From positions 310,001 to 374,000 of the forward strand of contig JAKLTH010000238.1 in assembly GCA_025175895.1 (NCBI GenBank): a stretch of DNA of 64,000 nucleotides. Reading direction: 5' to 3'. The position numbers and the translations under genes were made by a program. Shown here one piece after another: positions 46,729 through 57,602 of this stretch (position 1 is the stretch's first letter; each line of letters starts with the position of its first letter). Below the pieces are notes generated by a model, which was not told the DNA's origin, did no database searches, and was given only the letters and a program-made list of their open reading frames with translations. Origin of the DNA: Wurfbainia villosa. Its lineage: Eukaryota; Streptophyta; Magnoliopsida; Zingiberales; Zingiberaceae.

Positions 46729-48458
46729 ATGAGTTTAGGTGTGCCAACTTTTGAATGGATAGGTAGTTAATCTAACCATGGTAAAGGTGGCACTTTAGGT
46801 CATTTCTAAGGTAATGGGGTACTTTGGAAATAAGGATAATTAAAATCCTAAAGGCTTTTAGGATGTGTCAATATTATTTAAGAATTATGAAAAATCAATC
46901 AAATTGGCACATACTAAGTTTAGAGGTCATGGTGTGTCATTTTGGGTTTTTGACACACTTAGGGGATAATTGGTAATATGGAAAAATATATTTAATAATG
47001 ATAAATGACAATTAATACTAAAATTTAGGTATTATTATACCTATATCTTTTATGTGCCATGCTTTATTTATCATATGTCATGTCATGACATCATATCTAT
47101 TTTTATCATTTATATGTCATGATCATGCTTAGGTTATATTTTTAGTGTCTTGTATGCTTAGATTTAATTATATGTCATGACATCATGATCATTGGTCATG
47201 CTTATTTATGTCATCATTTATGTCATGATCATTCATGCATTAATAAAATTGAGTTAAGGACAATTGACATGACTTGAAGTCTCATGTATAAGGGAATCAA
47301 GTAGTGTTGCCTTAGAAAATACATGAAACCCTAGATTAGGATAACCAAAACTCATATCTCACATCAAATTGACATGTGTGTGTTTTCAAACACCCTCTAT
47401 ACATGTGAGATTCTAGGAAATGAGTTAAGTTCAAGGTGCATAGTTTTTGCATCTAGATGAACTTAAACTCAACTTATACCATGGATGAATCATGAGGAAA
47501 AATTATGTATAAGTCATGTGCATCAAGCCCATAGACCATGGTTCAATATAACATTTTAAAAATATTTTAAAATCATATTGAAAACCCTTGGTGAAGTCTA
47601 TCTTTTGATAGCAATCACCATTGATGATGTTGATACAAAGTGAGGCCAAAACAATGAATTTTTCTCATTTTTGAACTTTGTATCAAACTCACTATTTTAT
47701 AGGTAAATCATTTTTCAAACATTTTTTACCCATTGTATTTGTCATAAATAATGTACGTATGAAGTTTCACTATTTTTCAAAATAGGTATTTTTACTTATG
47801 AATTTACAATTATTGACGATCATTCAATGGCGATCAACTGATCATTACTATAAGTAGTCGATTACTATAGTTCGATTTCGGATAAACAAGATTTGTTTAG
47901 CCCAATTTTAGCTATGGTAAGGTTCCCTAACCCTAGGATATGCTTTGAAAAGCATTAGAAAGGGTAAAAATCCATTGGATATGGATTAGGAGAGTTGTTT
48001 AAGGTGTGTATCAATTTAAGGTGAGTGAAAGTTCAAGTTTGAACTTTCAACCTTAATTTTGATGGTTTAGTGTTCCTATATGCTTAGGGACTCTCCAAGA
48101 ACATTGTTGGTGCAATGGTCAAGGGAAAGCAAGCCTTTAGGGGGAGGTATCCATCATGAGATGATGGATGTGTTCTTCCTCATGAGGGGGAGAAATGGGA
48201 ATGTGAGATGCCCAATTTAGAAATTGGGAGAGTTTATAAGAAGCCTCTCTTAAGTGATATGTGACTTATCACTAGGAAGAGTGAAGGCGTCCTAGGTATT
48301 TTTAGACCAAGGGAGAGATTGTAAGATCTCATTGGGATATGAGACATTGACCTCCTTGGGGAGAACATTTTTTATGTATGTCAAAAAAGGGGAGAATTAA
48401 TGAAAGAAGTTATGGGAAAATTATGGGATTACCAATTTGGGACAATTGGTAAGGATAT
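46729..48458 (+). other. Conserved non-coding 3' internal region of element E
   Basis: Homologous to the tails of A, B and F. Two exact ATGTCATGACAT palindromes (47090-47101, 47172-47183). No coding. Confidence 0.6.
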
Positions 48459-50067
48459 TGTTGGTGCAATTGGCCCAGGTCATGATTGACCAGGCTCGAG
48501 TTTGACTCGAGTAGTGTTTTGATGTTTGACATTGATGTTTGACAATGTGTTTGGGAGATTGTTGGTGCAATCGACCCAGATCATGATTGACTGTTTGACG
48601 TTGGTTTGACCATTGTTTGACTATATAGTTGACTTGGGGTTGACCATATGATGGAGAAGTCCAAGTCATGGGTACTTGGCATGCAAAGTTCAAGCATGGG
48701 TCTTGGCAAGGGAAAGTCCAAGTCTTGAGCACTTGACATAGAAAGTCCAAGCATGGGTCTTGGCAAGAGAAAGTCCAAGCTTGAGTCTTGGCAATTGGAA
48801 AGTCCAACATGGAGTTGGAATGGAAAGTCCAATGGTGTAGTCTTGGCCACGTAAATCTAAGGGTGTAGTCTTGGCGGTGAAAGTCCAAGTCATGGGTACT
48901 TGGCATTTGGGAAGTCCAAGGGTTGATATTGGCGGCGTAAAGTCCAAGGGTGGAGTCTTGGCAGCATAAGTCTAATGGTTGGTGGCGTAAAGTCCAAGCG
49001 TGGTCTTGGCAGCGTAAGTCTAATGTGCCTTGGCGGTGTAGACACCGTTAGCATGACAATAGCCGATGGAAGCACCTGAAGGCTAGCATATGGATGAACA
49101 AGTCATGGATGACTTGGAGAGATCCGATAGGTGTGAGGTTGATGGAGATGGCTAGAAGGCTTAGGTCTAGACTAAGGGTGGTCTAGAAAGTATGAGGGCA
49201 CCATACTTGGGGTTAAACCTCATGGATGAGGTTTATCAGTCGACTGGAGTTATGGATCAGTCGACTGATCAAGTATTTTGGCACTTGGCAGCCGAGTCAA
49301 CACTCAGCAGTCGATTGGGATTATGACCAATCGACTGTTGTGAGTCGACTAGTGCTCGACTGCGGTTTAGGGCCGAAAAAAGCCTTGGCAGTCGACTGAT
49401 GGTTTGTTGTCGCGAGCATAGAACGCTTGGTAGCCGATCGGCTATGGCGTTAGCGATCGGCCAGCGATTGGAACTTTTCCAGCGTGGATTAAGTCATTGT
49501 CTCACAACGGCTACAGGAGTAGTCGACTGATGGTCTCGATCAATCGACTGCTAGGCGAAATCTAGCCCGAATGCAGGTTATAAAAGTAGCTCATTGAGAG
49601 GATTTTTTGCATGGTTCTTTGAGGAAATTTGGGGCGATTTGCTGGTGCAATTCAAGGTCTCCAAGTGCAACTCAAGCAACCAAACAAGTAAGCTTCCAAA
49701 AGATTGGTTGTAAAGTTTTCTTTGAATTCTTTTGTTGCATTTCATTTATAATTGCTTGTTTTACTTTGTATTACTGTTCTAATCATAGTAAGAGGTTTCT
49801 CCACTTCTGACTTGTTGTCGAGGAGTATTTGTGATTAGTGGTGTGTGTTTGTATCGCTAGGGCTCTTTCGAGCCCAATCCGTGAAGTAGGAACCATACAG
49901 TTCCGAATCACATTATATCTCATGTTGTGCTTGTGCATTTTGGTTATTTGTATTTGTTGTTATTATTATTCCGCTGTGTATAACAATTGTGTAGCAAGCA
50001 CGAACGAATTCTGATCAAATGACGAAACGTTATTCACCCCCCTCTAGCAGGCACATAGGTCCTAACA
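48459..50067 (+). repeat. Element E 3' LTR, terminus duplicated, palindromes altered
   Basis: Same double start as the 5' LTR (48459 and again near 48561, preceded by TTTGGGAGAT). In 49405-49475 it is shorter than the 5' LTR and reads GCCGATCGGCT and GCGATCGGCC where the 5' copy has intact palindromes. Confidence 0.85.
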
Positions 50068-52459
50068 ATTTTAAACCTGGTTTTCATACATGGAATCCAT
50101 TTCTGATTTCATGGCTATTAGTCATCTATCCCTGTCTGAATCATTCAATGTCTCTTCGTAACTAGTAGGTTCCTCATCATCTATGAGCAACACGTCATTA
50201 GATTCACTTATGAGAAATCCATATCTCTTAGGAATCCTACATGTCCTACTAGATCTACGAGGAGGTGGTGTATTATCAGGTTCAACTATTAATTACCTCA
50301 TCCGAATAAGTAATCAGTTGTGGTTCTTGACTGGGCATTTCATCTGTGTCTACCAAAGCCTCTTGAACTACACTTAGTTCAACCTCACTCACACTGTTTT
50401 CCTATAAGAGAAACTCCTTTTCTAGGAATATAGCATGCCTTGAAACAAACACCTTTTGTTCCAAGGGATGATAGAATTGGTAACCCCTCATTTTCTTAGG
50501 GTAACCAATAAATAGACACTTATCAGACTTAGCCTCCAACTTATCTGGTACTGTCCTCTTCACATAAGCAGGACAATCTCATATCTTCAAATAAGATAAA
50601 TGAGATTTTATACTATTCCACATCTCATATAGAGTAGTAGAGATTGCCTTAGTCAAGACTCTATTTAACAAGTAAACATCGGTCCTAAGTGCGTAACTCC
50701 AAAAGCTTTTTGGAAGACTTGCATGTTGCATCATTAACCTAACCATGTCCAACAAGATCCGATTTCACCTTTCAGCCACACCATTATGTTATGGCATGTA
50801 AGGTGGAGTCCTTTGGGACAAGATGACATTGTCCCTTTGATAATCTTAAAACTCTTGACTTAAGTATTCACCACCTCGATCCAATCGAAGTACTTTAATA
50901 CTTTTGTCAAGTTGTTTCTCTACTTCCTTTCTAAAATCTTTAAACCTTTCAAAGGCTTCAGATTTGTATCTCAACAGATACAAATACTCATATCGTGAAT
51001 AATCATCGATAAAGATAACGAAGTAGCAATAACCTCCTATGGCATGAGTTGACATTCGTCCTCATACATCGGTATGTATAAGGCCCAATACCTCAACTGC
51101 TCGTTCACCTTTTCCTCTAAAAGGTAGTTTAGTTATCTTTCCTTTTAAGCATGAAATATATGTGTCTAATGAATCTGATTCATAAGACTCCAAAATGTCA
51201 AGCTTATTCAGTTTAGACATGCGTTCATTGCTTATATGGCCAAGACGATAATGACATAATTGTGAAGTTAATTGATTATCTAACTTAGCACATTTTCTAT
51301 TTGATTTGATATTGAATATCTCGTTGGATGTATCTAATGTGTAGATTCCATTATTTAACATCCCAATAGCATTAAGAACACCATTTAACGTAATGTAATA
51401 ACAATTATTACTAAACATCAAATGATAACCTTTCTTATTCAAACATGAAATAGAAACAATGCTCTTTATTAATGCAGGAATATAAAAACAATCATCCAAC
51501 TCTAAAACTAGTCTCGTAGGAAGTCGTAACATATAAGTGTCCTTGGCTACAATATCAACTTTTGCTCCATTGTCAACCCTTAGATTTGCTTCTCCCTTAA
51601 CCAGTCTTCTTCTATTCTTAAGCCCCTGTATGTCATTACATATATGTGAGCCACACTCGGTATCTAATACCCAAGTGCTAGAAGAAACAGTATGACATTC
51701 AATAACAAATATACCTGAAGTAGATTGGGCATCAGATGCCTTTTTCTGCTTCAGTGACTCCAGATACTGCTGGCAGGTGCCCTTGAGAGTTATTTCTTCC
51801 TTCTTTGTCTTTTTCTTCCCTTTAGCTTTGGTTTTTGGCTTCCTCTTAGAACTTTTCTTTAAGGAGTCAACCAGCATCATCGCCTTCTGTTCTTTAGCAA
51901 CAGATGACTCCAATGTTTTGAGCATATTGATCAATTCATGAATCGTAGACTCAATCTTATTCATCCGATTGTTCATCACAAATTATGAATAGCTACCAGT
52001 CAGATTGTGAAGAATTAGGTTAATACTTAATTCATGGTTGATGAAAAACTCTAATAATCTCAATCGCTCAATATAGCTATTCATCCTTAGTACAAACTGC
52101 ACTACAGATGAACCCTCCTACATCTTTGAGCGAAAGAGGAGTTTGGTGACCTCGAACCTTTCAGATCACGCCTACTCATCGAACAACTCTTGAAGATGAA
52201 AGACAATTGTATTATCATTCATATGCTCATGTTGCTTCTGTAACTCAGGAGACATCGACGGTAGCATAATGCAACTCGTCATCTCAGAGTCAGCAACATG
52301 TTTCTGGTAAACCAATTTTTGGTCACCAGATGCATTGTCTGTAGGAGGTTGGGGAAGAACCTCTTCAAAGACATAAGCTAGCTTTTCATCCTTGAGAACA
52401 ATTCTTAGGTTGCAAAACCAATCTAAAAAGTTTGTCCTAGTCAATTTGTTGTTGTCCAA
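50068..52459 (-). pseudogene. Integrase, protease and gag of element K (5' part)
   Basis: Minus-strand order: gag remnant 52459-52172 (NKLTRTNFLDWFCNLRIVL, a UBN2/copia gag start); a lysine-rich stretch and protease around 51979-51640 with LDTECGSHICNDI; an integrase zinc-binding remnant and core start 51062-50846 (FIDDYSRYEYLY, RLDRGGEYLSQEF); and integrase C-terminal plus early RT sequence in broken frames down to 50073. The protease motif differs from that of G, so K is a different copia lineage. It is heavily mutated and non-functional. Confidence 0.75.
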
Positions 52460-53478
52460 AATTGAACGTAAATTAATGGAGGTTGACTTGTTGTTTTAAT
52501 TAGTACCTAGACATACAAAAAGAAGTGTATAAGAAAGATGAATTTATAGTAATGTAAACAATTTATATTAACAAGAAACTCCCATTATTTTTATCAAATT
52601 CAATAGCCCTCACTTCCAATTCGAAAAATGGTAGATGATCTCCTAGTGGGTTGATATCCATTATGACTAAGAACAACCTTGGAGATTGTCCAACAAATCA
52701 TTCATAGTCATAATATTAGGTATCAACAGTGTTCATTATATATCAAATATATAACTATCACTTTATGCTATCAACTAATTGAATATTCACATATATATTA
52801 GGTTGTTAACTCATTAACATATATACATCTAATATATATCACCTAATTGCACCTCTGTCCACATTGGCCTTGGAGAGAGTCCAATAAATCAACGCTTTCA
52901 GTTAGGGTCGACCCATTAATCGTGAGATCGAATTTAAATGATTTGAACACATTCAATTTACAAGCCAGGCTTGGAGAGAGTCCAACAACCCAAACTTGAA
53001 ATTTACCTTTGGTCCATACCATTTAAAATAAACATTGAATCTCATATGAATTGAATATGCTCGATGTCATGTCAGGCTTGGAGAGAGTCCAACAATCCAA
53101 ACACGAAAAAGAATTCTGGTTCAACCATTTTAATGGAAGATGTTAGTCATAATATTTGCACAAGGGATTTCAGGTTATTATGAGTCTCATCTATAAAAGG
53201 AAATAAACCTAAATATGGAAAAACTAAGGTCACATTAGAAAATAAATTTTCCAATGTGAAGTGAGTCTATGCTTAGACTCTAACGATGCGGCCAACACCT
53301 TCAGTGTTTCTAGGCGCATCCTCAGTATTCCCTTTTAGGTTACAAACATATCCTATATGTAAAATCAAGCATACTCTAATCTATCATATAGATAAACATG
53401 ACACAGGTATATTAAAACATCAAATATGCTTTAAATATTCTCCTACAACATGCAATCTATGCCAAACAAACAAGGTGG
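52460..53478 (-). other. 5' leader of element K with repeated hairpin motif
   Basis: A non-coding leader of about 1 kb between PBS and gag. The self-complementary 15-mer TTGGAGAGAGTCCAA occurs at 52870, 52971 and 53078, with a variant TTGGAGATTGTCCAA at 52679. Leader position suggests RNA packaging or dimerisation signals, by inference. Confidence 0.55.
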
Positions 53479-53491
53479 CTCTGATACCATT
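53479..53491 (-). promoter_or_regulatory. Primer-binding site of element K
   Basis: The minus strand reads AATGGTATCAGAGC next to the LTR, matching the tRNA-iMet type. Confidence 0.85.
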
Positions 53492-55308
53492 TGTTGGAGA
53501 TTTCGGGATCATGCGTAGCGGAATAAAGCGAATAAAATAATTTTTATTACATCCCAAACATCCTCTAGGAGCCAAGAAACTTGTTTTGGCATAATCACAT
53601 AAAAACACACACAAGGAGAAGGAGAAGTTATACCTTCGAGATTCTTTTGAATCCATCGAAACCACAAGCAAGATCAACAGGCCTTGTCTCTATCAGTATC
53701 TACGCCGAGATCACCTGAAACAACTCCTAGAGAAGTAAGCCTTTGTCTCTAATTGGTACTAGCCAACCGGTGGAGGCAAGAGAAGAGGAGAGAGGAAAGA
53801 CGACTACCAAGGGAAAAATCTAAAATCATCACCCCTCCAAAGATTATCAAGGAATCTATTTATAGATCTTTTAATTAGGTCATCTTAGGAAGCTTAAATG
53901 GAACATATTTTACTATAATTATCCCATAATTAAAGTAAGAATAACCTAGAAAATTTTCATAAGAGAAATCTCAAAAATCGACGGAACTACGACACGACCA
54001 TGTGTCTTACACACAACCGAGCGTGCCAGGACACATGCCTAGTCGTGTGTCCTTCTGGGCACATCCCAGTTTTAGTCATTTTTTCGGCCAAAGTCAGGCA
54101 CGACCCGTGCCAAATTAGGCACGGTCATGTGAGGCTCTGTATGGTCCGTTTGATTTCGTTTAGGAGCAATATGATCGTGATAAGTCCAACAAGACCATAA
54201 GAGGTTCTATAGTCTTCGTTTCACATCCCCTTGGTCTGGTTCGACCATATATATCCTCTCTCAAATGAGAATCTCATTCTCATACTTGTTTAAATCTCAA
54301 GATCACCCATAGTGAGTGTGACCCAATAGGTTTCCGATTATGTTGGTCATTCATAATTAACCCCGTAATTATGAATAGATCAGGAGTGACACCTAGCAAT
54401 ACATCATGATCCCAAATTGATCGAAAAGTCTAAATCGACTCCAGAACATTTTCTGAACCCTTCAGCAGCTTCAGTTGTTCGCGCCTTGTTCCTCTCACTC
54501 ATCCTATATCCACTTGGTTCAAGACATGGTCTATGTGTTCGTCCCCACTAGGATAACTACGTCACACCTAGTCCAAATTAGTTTCCTTATCCTGTAGATT
54601 CAAGTTACTCCTGCATGTTTCCAAGAAGATCATCTTCTTAACATGTTTGCTCTAGTCAGAGACTTCTGAGTAACAATCCTGACAAGAGGCCTAGGATATA
54701 TATCTCCTTTATCAAGAGTGGTGAATCTTCTGTGGGTTATTCAAACATCTTCGATCACTTTGATTTATACCCAATCATTCCGGAGTTTCATCTACTATGT
54801 AGATGACTGCAAAAAAGTCAAAGTATAAGACGTCATAATCAAGGTGACTTGAATACCTCAAGTCTAAGGAAGCTTACACTCAAGCTGCAATGAGATCTTC
54901 AACGACACATAGAACCATATAAAGTCTCATAGCAAGTCACTCCAATAAACTAGTTATCATAACTAGCATTTATATGTTCACTCTCAGCATCCCTATGCTT
55001 CCATTCAGTAAGTATCGAATGTTTAGATAAATCAAAGAGCATAACATGTGTTAGTTTCACAGAATTGATGATGTTCAATTTCATTAATTCATCGACTAGG
55101 GATAGTTTCAATACTTACATATTTATACATGATGAGATACTCACTAATTGTGATCCAATCCTAATTTATCTCATGTTATGTATCGTATTATGGATTTCAA
55201 TATATAAATTTAAAATTCAATCAAATATATAGATAATATATATTCAAATAATAAATTTTATTATTAATTTCTAAGATGATCATCTTAAAACACTTCTCAA
55301 TTACGTCA
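53492..55308 (-). repeat. Element K 5' LTR (right copy)
   Basis: 1817 bp, TGTTGGAGATTTCGG to ATTACGTCA. It aligns with the left copy but with many substitutions, indicating an old insertion. Confidence 0.85.
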
Positions 55309-55313
55309 AAAGA

Positions 55314-55512
55314 TACGCGGGCGGCACCGTAAAAAAGGCATTGCTGGTGTGCAGGGTGATCGCTGGGAGAATCCACAGGCTGTTGGACAACTACCAGGAG
55401 CTGGCGAAGCAGACCGAGTTCGACTGTGGCCGAAAAAGTTGGGTTCTACGCCAACATCGAGGAGCTCTACCTACTGAACTCGATGGCTCGGCTTCCATGC
55501 ATTGTGGTGATT
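55314..55512 (+). pseudogene. C2H2 zinc-finger pseudogene, 3' end
   Basis: Resumes the gene broken at 39887: TVKKALLVCRVIAGRIHRLL (55329) then a frame change near 55434, followed in the new frame by FYANIEELYLLNSMARLPC and a TGA at about 55510-55512. These blocks match the C-terminal KALLVCRVIAGR...NIEELYLLNPRALLP signature of the plant single-finger family. Together with 38804-39887 it shows one gene pulled about 15.4 kb apart. Confidence 0.75.
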
Positions 55513-55924
55513 TGCAAAGCTTGAAGCCATTAATTGGTCAAAAGTTCTTTTTTTTTTCCCTCTTCATTTCTTCACTCTATTCCTCAAGAATCAATTGGAG
55601 CGGACGAAGGTCACAGTCATTGGTTTGTGGGTTTGCAGTCAGATTTGTATTTATTACTCATGTCACTTTTCGCCGGTGAAATCAAAATGACAACGTCATG
55701 CTCATCCAAATGCTTCACGGTTGTCTTTTTTTTCATGGACATGATTATCAATCGAGTGGAAAAAATTATTAGTCGACTAATAATATAAAATTTATAATGA
55801 GAAAAAAATTTCATCCTAGATTAATGATGAAAAATTTTTTCCGTTGTAAATTCTCAACTATCAATCGACTGTTAATATTGTACCATTTCACAGAAAAAAT
55901 TTTAATCGACTGGTTCAGAGTCAG
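55513..55924. other. Downstream flank of the zinc-finger pseudogene, then decayed LTR with TCGACTG sites
   Basis: The first ~220 bp may be old 3' UTR. From about 55740, ATCGACTG/TCGACTG sites in AT-rich DNA indicate a decayed family A LTR. Confidence 0.35.
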
Positions 55925-56392
55925 TCGACTGACGTTCAATATTTTACAACGAAAACTTGATTTGTGACAGATTTAGCGATGAAATTTATTTTCGTCGCAA
56001 AATTTTCTTAAAAACATGGTCAATAAATTTATCGGTCTTTTGCGACCAAATAAATTTTCGTCGCGGATTCTACGACGAAAGATATTTTCGTCGCAAATAT
56101 TTACGACGAAAATATTTTTTCGTCGCAAAAATTTACAACAAATATTTATTTCGTCGCACAAATTTATGAAGAAAATATTTTCTTTGCTATTTTTATCACT
56201 AATTTACAATTAATTTTGCAACAAAATATTTATTCGTCGCAATTTTTGCAACGAATTTTTATTTTTCATTACAAATTTTTACGGTGAATTATTTGCAACG
56301 AAAAATATTACGTTGTAAATTTTGTTGGAAAAAAATTTTTACAACGAATTTTTATTCAAAATTCATTGCAAAAAACAATGCTTTTTTATAGT
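55925..56392. mobile_element. CACTA-like fragment with CGACGAAAATATTTTCGTCG repeats
   Basis: Repeated inverted motifs built on CGACGAAA / TTTCGTCG. The right end TTTTTTATAGTG is a CACTA-type terminus (reverse complement CACTATAAAAAA). No left TIR is seen. Frames here are repeat artefacts. Confidence 0.5.
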
Positions 56393-56835
56393 GGTCGATT
56401 TTGGGGGATTTGAAGGGGAATAGTTACTTCTTTCTATACCTTCAAAGTCATTTAAAGCAACCAAAAGATCAAACATCCAAAAGTCTATTTGTAAAGTGTT
56501 GTAAATTCATTTTTTTCATTTGCTTGTATTTTTGTTGCTCCTTATTGTTGTAAGAACTTTGTAAGAGGTTTCTCTACCTCTGGTGTCATACCAAGAAGGA
56601 GAAGTTTAATAGTGGTAGTGTTCATCACTAGAACTCGACCTGTAGAGTAAGAATCCTAATTTTGAACCACGTTAAATATTGCCTTGTGGTTGTGCATGTT
56701 ATTTGTCTTTTGTTTATGTTTTATTTTGTTTTCACTGTGCATTACTAACGATTGTAGATGAGCACGACATGATCAAGCGAAAAAATCACAAAAATGCTAT
56801 TCACCCCCTCTAGCGTGGTCACCAAATCCTCTACA
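56393..56835 (+). repeat. Family A LTR tail (R/U5)
   Basis: GGTTTCTCTACCTCTGG, CATCACTAGAACTCG and CACCCCCTCTAGCG, ending CCTCTACA at 56835, as in the LTRs ending at 13207 and 19475. Confidence 0.7.
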
Positions 56836-56892
56836 TTCTCTTCTCCTCTAGCGCTTGTGCTCTCTTGCGGTTAATCTTTGAAGAGCGTCATC

Positions 56893-56906
56893 GCTCTGAT
56901 ACTACT
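56893..56906 (-). promoter_or_regulatory. Degenerate PBS of LTR I
   Basis: The minus strand reads AGTAGTATCAGAGC beside LTR I, followed by CGCTCTTCAAAGATTAAC as in element B's leader. Only about 70 bp of internal sequence (56836-56906) survives. Confidence 0.55.
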
Positions 56907-56947
56907 TGTTGGGACTTATTTGTATATGCTAGAGGGGGTGAATAGTG

Positions 56948-57109
56948 TGTTGGTGCAGGGGCACCAGATAACCGAACATGTGTTTTGATTATGGCAAAGA
57001 CACAAAGTTAAGTTTACATCGTTATCTCACGAGCTAAATCGAGTGTGCAGAAAAGATTTACGATCGCTATTAACCCCTCCCCCCTCTAGCGACGCTTCTC
57101 GATCCAATA
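56948..57109 (+). repeat. Element J 5' mini-LTR
   Basis: 162 bp. It contains neither the TATA box nor the palindrome array present in D. The last bases are CCAATA instead of CCAACA. The 3' copy (60159-60319) ends CCAACA. Confidence 0.85.
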
Positions 57110-57111
57110 AT

Positions 57112-57123
57112 TGGTATCAGAGC
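57112..57123 (+). promoter_or_regulatory. Primer-binding site of element J
   Basis: TGGTATCAGAGC, an exact tRNA-iMet complement. Confidence 0.85.
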
Positions 57124-57602
57124 GGGGGCGCTAAGATTTGGTGAAACCACCGATCTAGCACGTTTTGGTTTTCTGTTCGTATTTTTCGATTCGTATTTTT
57201 TTAGGTCTTTTTCCTCCCGCACTACTAATCCAAGACGAAGTCTTGGTACGTTTCTTTTGGTTGTGTGCTTGCAAGTATTCTCTCTTGGAGTGGCCAACGG
57301 TAAAAGGGTCATAACTTTTCGCACAAGTGGACTCACATAACGATCTACCTACCAAATCGAAGCTCTCTGAGAGATCTACATTTCTTACAAAGATTTACCC
57401 TCGTAACAAGCTATTTCCAGCCACAAAATCCAACGTCTAGTACCCTTTCGGGGACATCGAAGGTCGTAAGTTGTTAGTTTTTGTTAGTTTCTTATTTTTC
57501 TCATTTAATTCTGTTTATTTCCTATTTATTTCCCGCATTACTAATCTAAGACCAAGTCTTGGAATTCCCTTTGGTTTTTATTCGTGTTTTGCAAGATACT
57601 TA

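Larger units (their letters stand above)
43298..50067 (+). mobile_element. Element E: third gag-only LTR retrotransposon, inserted in K's pol
   Basis: 6770 bp. LTRs 43298-44973 and 48459-50067, PBS 44976-44987, gag 45039-46728, non-coding tail 46729-48458. Flanking 5-mers GTTTT (43293-43297) and ATTTT (50068-50072) agree at four of five bases, and K's pol sequence is continuous across it. It has no pol of its own. Architecture is identical to A and B, which supports a gag-only family rather than chance deletions. Confidence 0.85.
39888..55308 (-). mobile_element. Element K: Ty1/copia retrotransposon inserted in the zinc-finger gene, hosting element E
   Basis: LTRs at 39888-41805 and 53492-55308, both TGTTGG...(C/G)TCA on the plus strand. 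The minus-strand PBS next to the right LTR reads AATGGTATCAGAGCC. Pol and gag remnants lie on the minus strand in copia order. Element E interrupts the RT region. Without E it is about 8.65 kb. Flanking 5-mers GAAGG and AAAGA match at only three positions, so the target duplication is decayed or uncertain. Host coding flanks it on both sides, which supports a single insertion. Confidence 0.85.

Noticed and set aside
39883..55313. Exact target duplication for element K
   Set aside because: Flanking GAAGG and AAAGA match at three of five bases only, too weak to claim. The insertion is inferred from the LTRs and the split host gene instead.
55957..56213. Overlapping frames on both strands of 60-70 codons
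   Set aside because: They are generated by CGACGAAA/TTTCGTCG inverted repeats of the CACTA-like fragment. The products are Arg/Phe/Lys repeats without domain signs.
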